Positions 4,167-6,074 of a stretch of DNA of 6,074 nucleotides are shown piece by piece. Origin of the DNA: Candidatus Pacearchaeota archaeon (GTDB lineage Archaea; Nanoarchaeota; Nanoarchaeia; Pacearchaeales; GW2011-AR1); NCBI GenBank assembly GCA_002690445.1, contig NZER01000354.1, positions 1 through 6,074 on the forward strand. The letters run 5' to 3'. A model generated the notes under the pieces. That model was not told the origin of the DNA and ran no database searches. It saw only the letters and a program-made list of their open reading frames with translations. Position numbers and translations under genes: made by a program. Every line of letters starts with the position of its first letter. Position 1 is the first letter of the stretch.

Positions 4167-5102
4167 ATGCCGATAACAGCAAAGCAAACAGTAAATCAAG
4201 ATTGGGATTTCGAGGTCGCTCAAGAGGAATTATTCCTCCCTGACGGCGCGAAATCGGGATACTTGGCGGCTCGCCGCCTAGACAACAACGAGGTTTTGGG
4301 CATCCACACTGACCGTTACGGTATTGTGAAAAACGCCGACCTCGTAGACAAAGCCGAATCCGCTTTTGCGCGGAAGGGATTGACTAACTACGAACGCCAG
4401 ATTTATGTCACTGATGGTGGCGCGAAACTGCGCGTTAATTATGACTTCAAGGGCAACGATATTGAAGTGCCAGAAGTCGGTGACAAGATGGGCTTTCGCC
4501 TTACCTTACAAAACTCATTCGACCGCTCTCTGCGCGTGTCGTTCGCGTTGGGTATGCTTCGGTTGGTTTGCACCAACGGAATGCAGACGCTCGAAAAAGA
4601 GATGGATATGCTTCGCAAGCACTCCAAGTCTTTTGACCTCGACTCACTCCTGACCGATGATGCTATCGACAAAGCGATGGCGCGATTCGGTGAAAGCGTG
4701 AACACGTTTGCGTCACTTGCCCGTTGTGGCATCACCCAAGAGCAAGGCATTTACGCCCTGCAAAACCAAGCGAACACCGGACTCATCAGTGAGAAGGTGC
4801 GCGGGGGTATCAACAGCGTGTGGAATAATCCGCGCGAGGATGGTGCTGACGGTTCCGTTGGCGATGACCGCAACCTGTATCAGCTTTACAATTCTGCCAC
4901 GCAGTATTTAACGGCTGACAATCTGGTTGACCAAAAGACAGGCGATGCCGTTGGCACGTTTGAGTCAACTCGGTTTGAGTACGCGAACCGCATCAGTGGG
5001 CAACTGCTCAAGCGTTTCAACCTTGCGGCTGACAACCCCAAGCGGCTTGAGAAAATGCTCAAGGCCGTGACGGTTGACGGCGTGAAGGTCGAAAACAACT
5101 AG
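4167..5102 (+). CDS. DUF932 phage/plasmid-like protein, 311 aa
   Basis: The sequence matches the DUF932 pattern (the phage/plasmid-like protein also modelled as TIGR03299): RYGIVKNADL (50-59), then the most diagnostic block GFRLTLQNSFDRSLRVSFALGMLRLVCTNGM (109-139), a helical middle (FGESVNTFASL...) and a C-terminal helical region (TRFEYANRISGQLLKRFNL). Length is typical of the family. The function is unknown; such genes are common in phages and plasmids near replication genes. It is cytoplasmic, with no signal or membrane segment. The ATG at 4167 has a Shine-Dalgarno AAAGGA at suitable distance and a promoter with two palindromes upstream, making it the most regulated-looking gene here. It stands alone between a repeat-rich non-coding region and a UUCG terminator. 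Confidence 0.88.
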   Translation: MPITAKQTVNQDWDFEVAQEELFLPDGAKSGYLAARRLDNNEVLGIHTDRYGIVKNADLVDKAESAFARKGLTNYERQIYVTDGGAKLRVNYDFKGNDIEVPEVGDKMGFRLTLQNSFDRSLRVSFALGMLRLVCTNGMQTLEKEMDMLRKHSKSFDLDSLLTDDAIDKAMARFGESVNTFASLARCGITQEQGIYALQNQANTGLISEKVRGGINSVWNNPREDGADGSVGDDRNLYQLYNSATQYLTADNLVDQKTGDAVGTFESTRFEYANRISGQLLKRFNLAADNPKRLEKMLKAVTVDGVKVENN

Positions 5103-5118
5103 GTCAAAACCTACTCAC

Positions 5119-5145
5119 CCCCGCCTTCGGGCGGGGATTTTTTTT
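5119..5145 (+). terminator. UUCG-loop Rho-independent terminator after DUF932
   Basis: CCCCGCC (5119-5125) and GGCGGGG (5130-5136) form a perfect 7-bp G+C stem capped by the very stable TTCG tetraloop, followed by eight Ts (5138-5145). It starts 16 nt after the DUF932 stop codon. Confidence 0.95.
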
Positions 5146-5159
5146 GTCATTGTAGAAAC

Positions 5160-5217
5160 TTTATGCTTGACATCCGGCGGGACCGGTCCCGAAATTGTCA
5201 AGCTTTTTCTGTCCACA
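5160..5217 (+). repeat. 58-bp palindromic element, copy 2
   Basis: Same plan and length as copy 1: GCTTGACA (5165-5172) and TGTCAAGC (5196-5203) enclose the identical 14-bp palindrome CGGGACCGGTCCCG (5178-5191), followed by five Ts and CTGTCCACA. The four or five bases on each side of the core differ between copies while arms and core are conserved, as expected for a selected structure or binding site. It follows a strong terminator by 14 nt, so a second terminator there would be redundant. A CACATATGTG palindrome (5214-5223) overlaps its end, and TGTGAATAA (5220-5228) is a DnaA-box-like site on the - strand. Confidence 0.8.
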
Positions 5218-5244
5218 TATGTGAATAACTTTTTCATTTTATTC

Positions 5245-5272
5245 TCGACTTTTTCTGCCAGTCTGTTAAACT
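5245..5272 (+). promoter_or_regulatory. Candidate leaderless promoter for the gene at 5279
   Basis: TCGACT (5245-5250), 16-nt spacer, TAAACT (5267-5272), 6 nt before ATG 5279. The -35 is weak, but the position matches the other start-proximal promoters in the window. Confidence 0.5.
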
Positions 5273-5278
5273 ACGTCT

Positions 5279-5416
5279 ATGAAAATTAAGGCAAGGAAAA
5301 GCAAAGAAGGATTTATGGGTAGCGCATCCCGTGAACATAGAGTGAAGAAGGGCAAAGGCTCTTTTACTCGCAAACAAAAACACAAAAAGGGTCAGAATGT
5401 GCTTGACTACAACTAG
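5279..5416 (+). CDS. 45-aa basic protein with an ArfA-like motif
   Basis: A short, very basic protein (MKIKARKSKEGF...VLDYN). Residues 23-35, KKGKGSFTRKQKH, closely resemble KKGKGSYMRKGKH of E. coli ArfA, the alternative ribosome-rescue factor whose basic tail enters the empty mRNA channel of stalled ribosomes. The preceding SREHRV weakly resembles ArfA's FRQRVE, but the hydrophobic helix by which ArfA recruits RF2 is missing and the protein is shorter (ArfA is about 72 aa). It could be a phage ribosome-binding peptide, a rescue factor using another partner, or an unrelated RNA-binding peptide. The ATG lies 6 nt after a TAAACT -10 with no ribosome binding site, so the message is probably leaderless. 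Its last codons hold the -35 box of the next gene. Confidence 0.65.
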   Translation: MKIKARKSKEGFMGSASREHRVKKGKGSFTRKQKHKKGQNVLDYN

Positions 5417-5431
5417 GATATAGGTTATTAT
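5403..5431 (+). promoter_or_regulatory. Sigma70-type promoter, leaderless, for the gene at 5439
   Basis: TTGACT (5403-5408), inside the last codons of the preceding gene, 17-nt spacer, TATTAT (5426-5431). The expected transcription start coincides with the second ATG (5439), not the first (5433), so it decides the start of the next gene. Confidence 0.75.
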
Positions 5432-5438
5432 TATGAAG

Positions 5439-5867
5439 ATGATGGACGATATAAAACTCACATACATTCCCGACAGCCACGGATTTATTCAAGTATTCAT
5501 CGCGGCTAAAGACGGAGAAACGGTCGAGGCATGGTTTAATGCCTTTTGGAATCACAACGCCACCAACGGAGAGTTGGAATGGGTCTTTGATAACGAGGCA
5601 TCGTTTTGCTCAAATTGGAAACGGTTTACTCGCGCCATGCAAGATATTTTCTTGTTTATGATTTTGAATGAAAACGAAGATGCTTACAAGGGCGAAAAGG
5701 GAGGCGCAATGACACGCGCAAAAGAATTGGCAAAAGCTAAAATTGACGGCATGGAGAAAAAAGACGGTTCCATGCGGTACGGTAGAGTCGGCCACGTTTA
5801 TTCAATGGGCGAAGTTTACACCAACGACGAAAAAGCATTTACTAGTGGTCGAAACGCTGGCGAATAA
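5439..5867 (+). CDS. Hypothetical protein, ~142 aa
   Basis: Three in-frame ATGs lie at 5433, 5439 and 5442. With the -10 ending at 5431, an RNA starting at about 5438-5439 would exclude the first, so 5439 is chosen. The product begins MMDDIKLTYIPDSHGFIQVFIA and has an aromatic-rich central part (VEAWFNAFWNHN, LEWVFDNEASFCSNWKRFTRAMQDIFLFMIL), then a lysine-rich segment (KAKIDGMEKKDGSMRYGRVGHVYSMGEVY) and a short polar tail. No domain is recognised. The FLFMIL patch is too short and interrupted for a membrane anchor. It is flanked by the ArfA-like and GP88-like genes, each with its own promoter; no terminator follows. Confidence 0.75.
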   Translation: MMDDIKLTYIPDSHGFIQVFIAAKDGETVEAWFNAFWNHNATNGELEWVFDNEASFCSNWKRFTRAMQDIFLFMILNENEDAYKGEKGGAMTRAKELAKAKIDGMEKKDGSMRYGRVGHVYSMGEVYTNDEKAFTSGRNAGE

Positions 5868-5869
5868 TC

Positions 5870-5898
5870 TTGACACTTAAACGCTAATCTGTTAGACT
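5870..5898 (+). promoter_or_regulatory. Sigma70-type promoter, leaderless, for the GP88-like gene
   Basis: A perfect TTGACA (5870-5875), 17-nt spacer, TAGACT (5893-5898), beginning three bases after the previous stop codon. ATG 5905 is 6 nt past the -10, so transcription and translation should start together. Confidence 0.8.
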
Positions 5899-5904
5899 CT
5901 TATC

Positions 5905-6074
5905 ATGATGTTGAAATTCGGAGAGCCAAACGCCAAGCTCAAAAAACTGGCAAAGAAACTAAAACTGAAACTCAAGACGTTTTCCTTGCCTAGTGGCTGG
6001 ACGTGTGGAGGTGCGAAAGAATGTTTTTCACGCGCAGACCGTGAGACTGGGAAAATCAAAGATGGAAAGCACAC
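5905..6074 (+). CDS. GP88-like phage protein (3' partial)
   Basis: Only the first 56 codons are in the window. They read MMLKFGEPNAKLKKL..., then FSLPSGWTCGGAKECFSRADRETGKIKDG, which matches the N-terminal signature I recall for the phage 'gene product 88' family: a KFG.PNAKL start, SLP.G.TC.GAK.C and a TGKI.DG turn. The paired cysteines in TCGGAKEC suggest metal binding. The family's biochemical function is not established. ATGs at 5905 and 5908 are both possible; 5905 fits the expected leaderless +1 slightly better. The remainder lies beyond the right edge. Confidence 0.8.
   Translation, partial: MMLKFGEPNAKLKKLAKKLKLKLKTFSLPSGWTCGGAKECFSRADRETGKIKDGKH

Noticed and set aside
4405..5098. 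Alternative frames on both strands within DUF932
   Set aside because: They are arginine/serine-rich shadows of the conserved DUF932 frame.

Overview
All coding sequence in this 6 kb window lies on the + strand, in short genes separated by unusually long, structure-rich gaps. The content points to a lytic tailed dsDNA phage, most likely from an environmental metagenome: an rIIB-like protein at the left edge, a RuvB-like AAA+ ATPase, a DUF932 phage/plasmid protein, the N-terminus of a GP88-like protein at the right edge, a small HExxH metallopeptidase and several small unknown proteins. No structural, packaging or lysis module is visible. The host cannot be read directly. Many start codons sit 6-9 nt after a sigma70-type -10 box, which predicts leaderless mRNAs. 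These are common in Actinobacteria and Deinococcus-Thermus, so such a host is possible, but this is only an inference.

Layout. Positions 1-500 carry the rIIB-like gene (5' partial), followed by a terminator (510-549). Positions 540-762 are AT-rich, with a 42-codon ORF running into what looks like the last 21 codons of a single-stranded-DNA-binding protein (ending DDNLPF), capped by a strong terminator (761-782). Positions 783-1900 are AT-rich: a small metallopeptidase (1019-1270), a 73-aa unknown (1601-1822) and repeated AAATATAG octamers, several paired with TTGACTTC. Positions 1893-3172 hold a 93-aa unknown and the RuvB-like gene, each with its own near-consensus promoter. Positions 3201-3422 hold another AT-rich unknown, then a likely promoter-terminator small-RNA unit (3470-3542).

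Positions 3543-4166 are non-coding and hold paired dyads, three copies of a roughly 30-bp repeat, a 58-bp element with a 14-bp GC-rich palindrome, a DnaA-box-like site and two perfect palindromes ahead of the DUF932 promoter. This is the best candidate here for a replication origin or regulatory hub. DUF932 (4167-5102) ends at a UUCG terminator, followed at once by the second copy of the 58-bp element. After that come three compact genes, each with its own apparent leaderless promoter: a 45-aa basic protein with an ArfA-like KKGKGSFTRKQKH motif, a roughly 142-aa unknown, and GP88.

How it fits together. The recognisable genes suggest an early/middle replication region (RuvB-like branch-migration ATPase, SSB remnant, DUF932, GP88). 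Each gene is transcribed from its own promoter, often embedded in the end of the gene before. The AT-rich segments differ in composition and start-signal style and look like accessory cargo inserted at the 3' ends of older genes.
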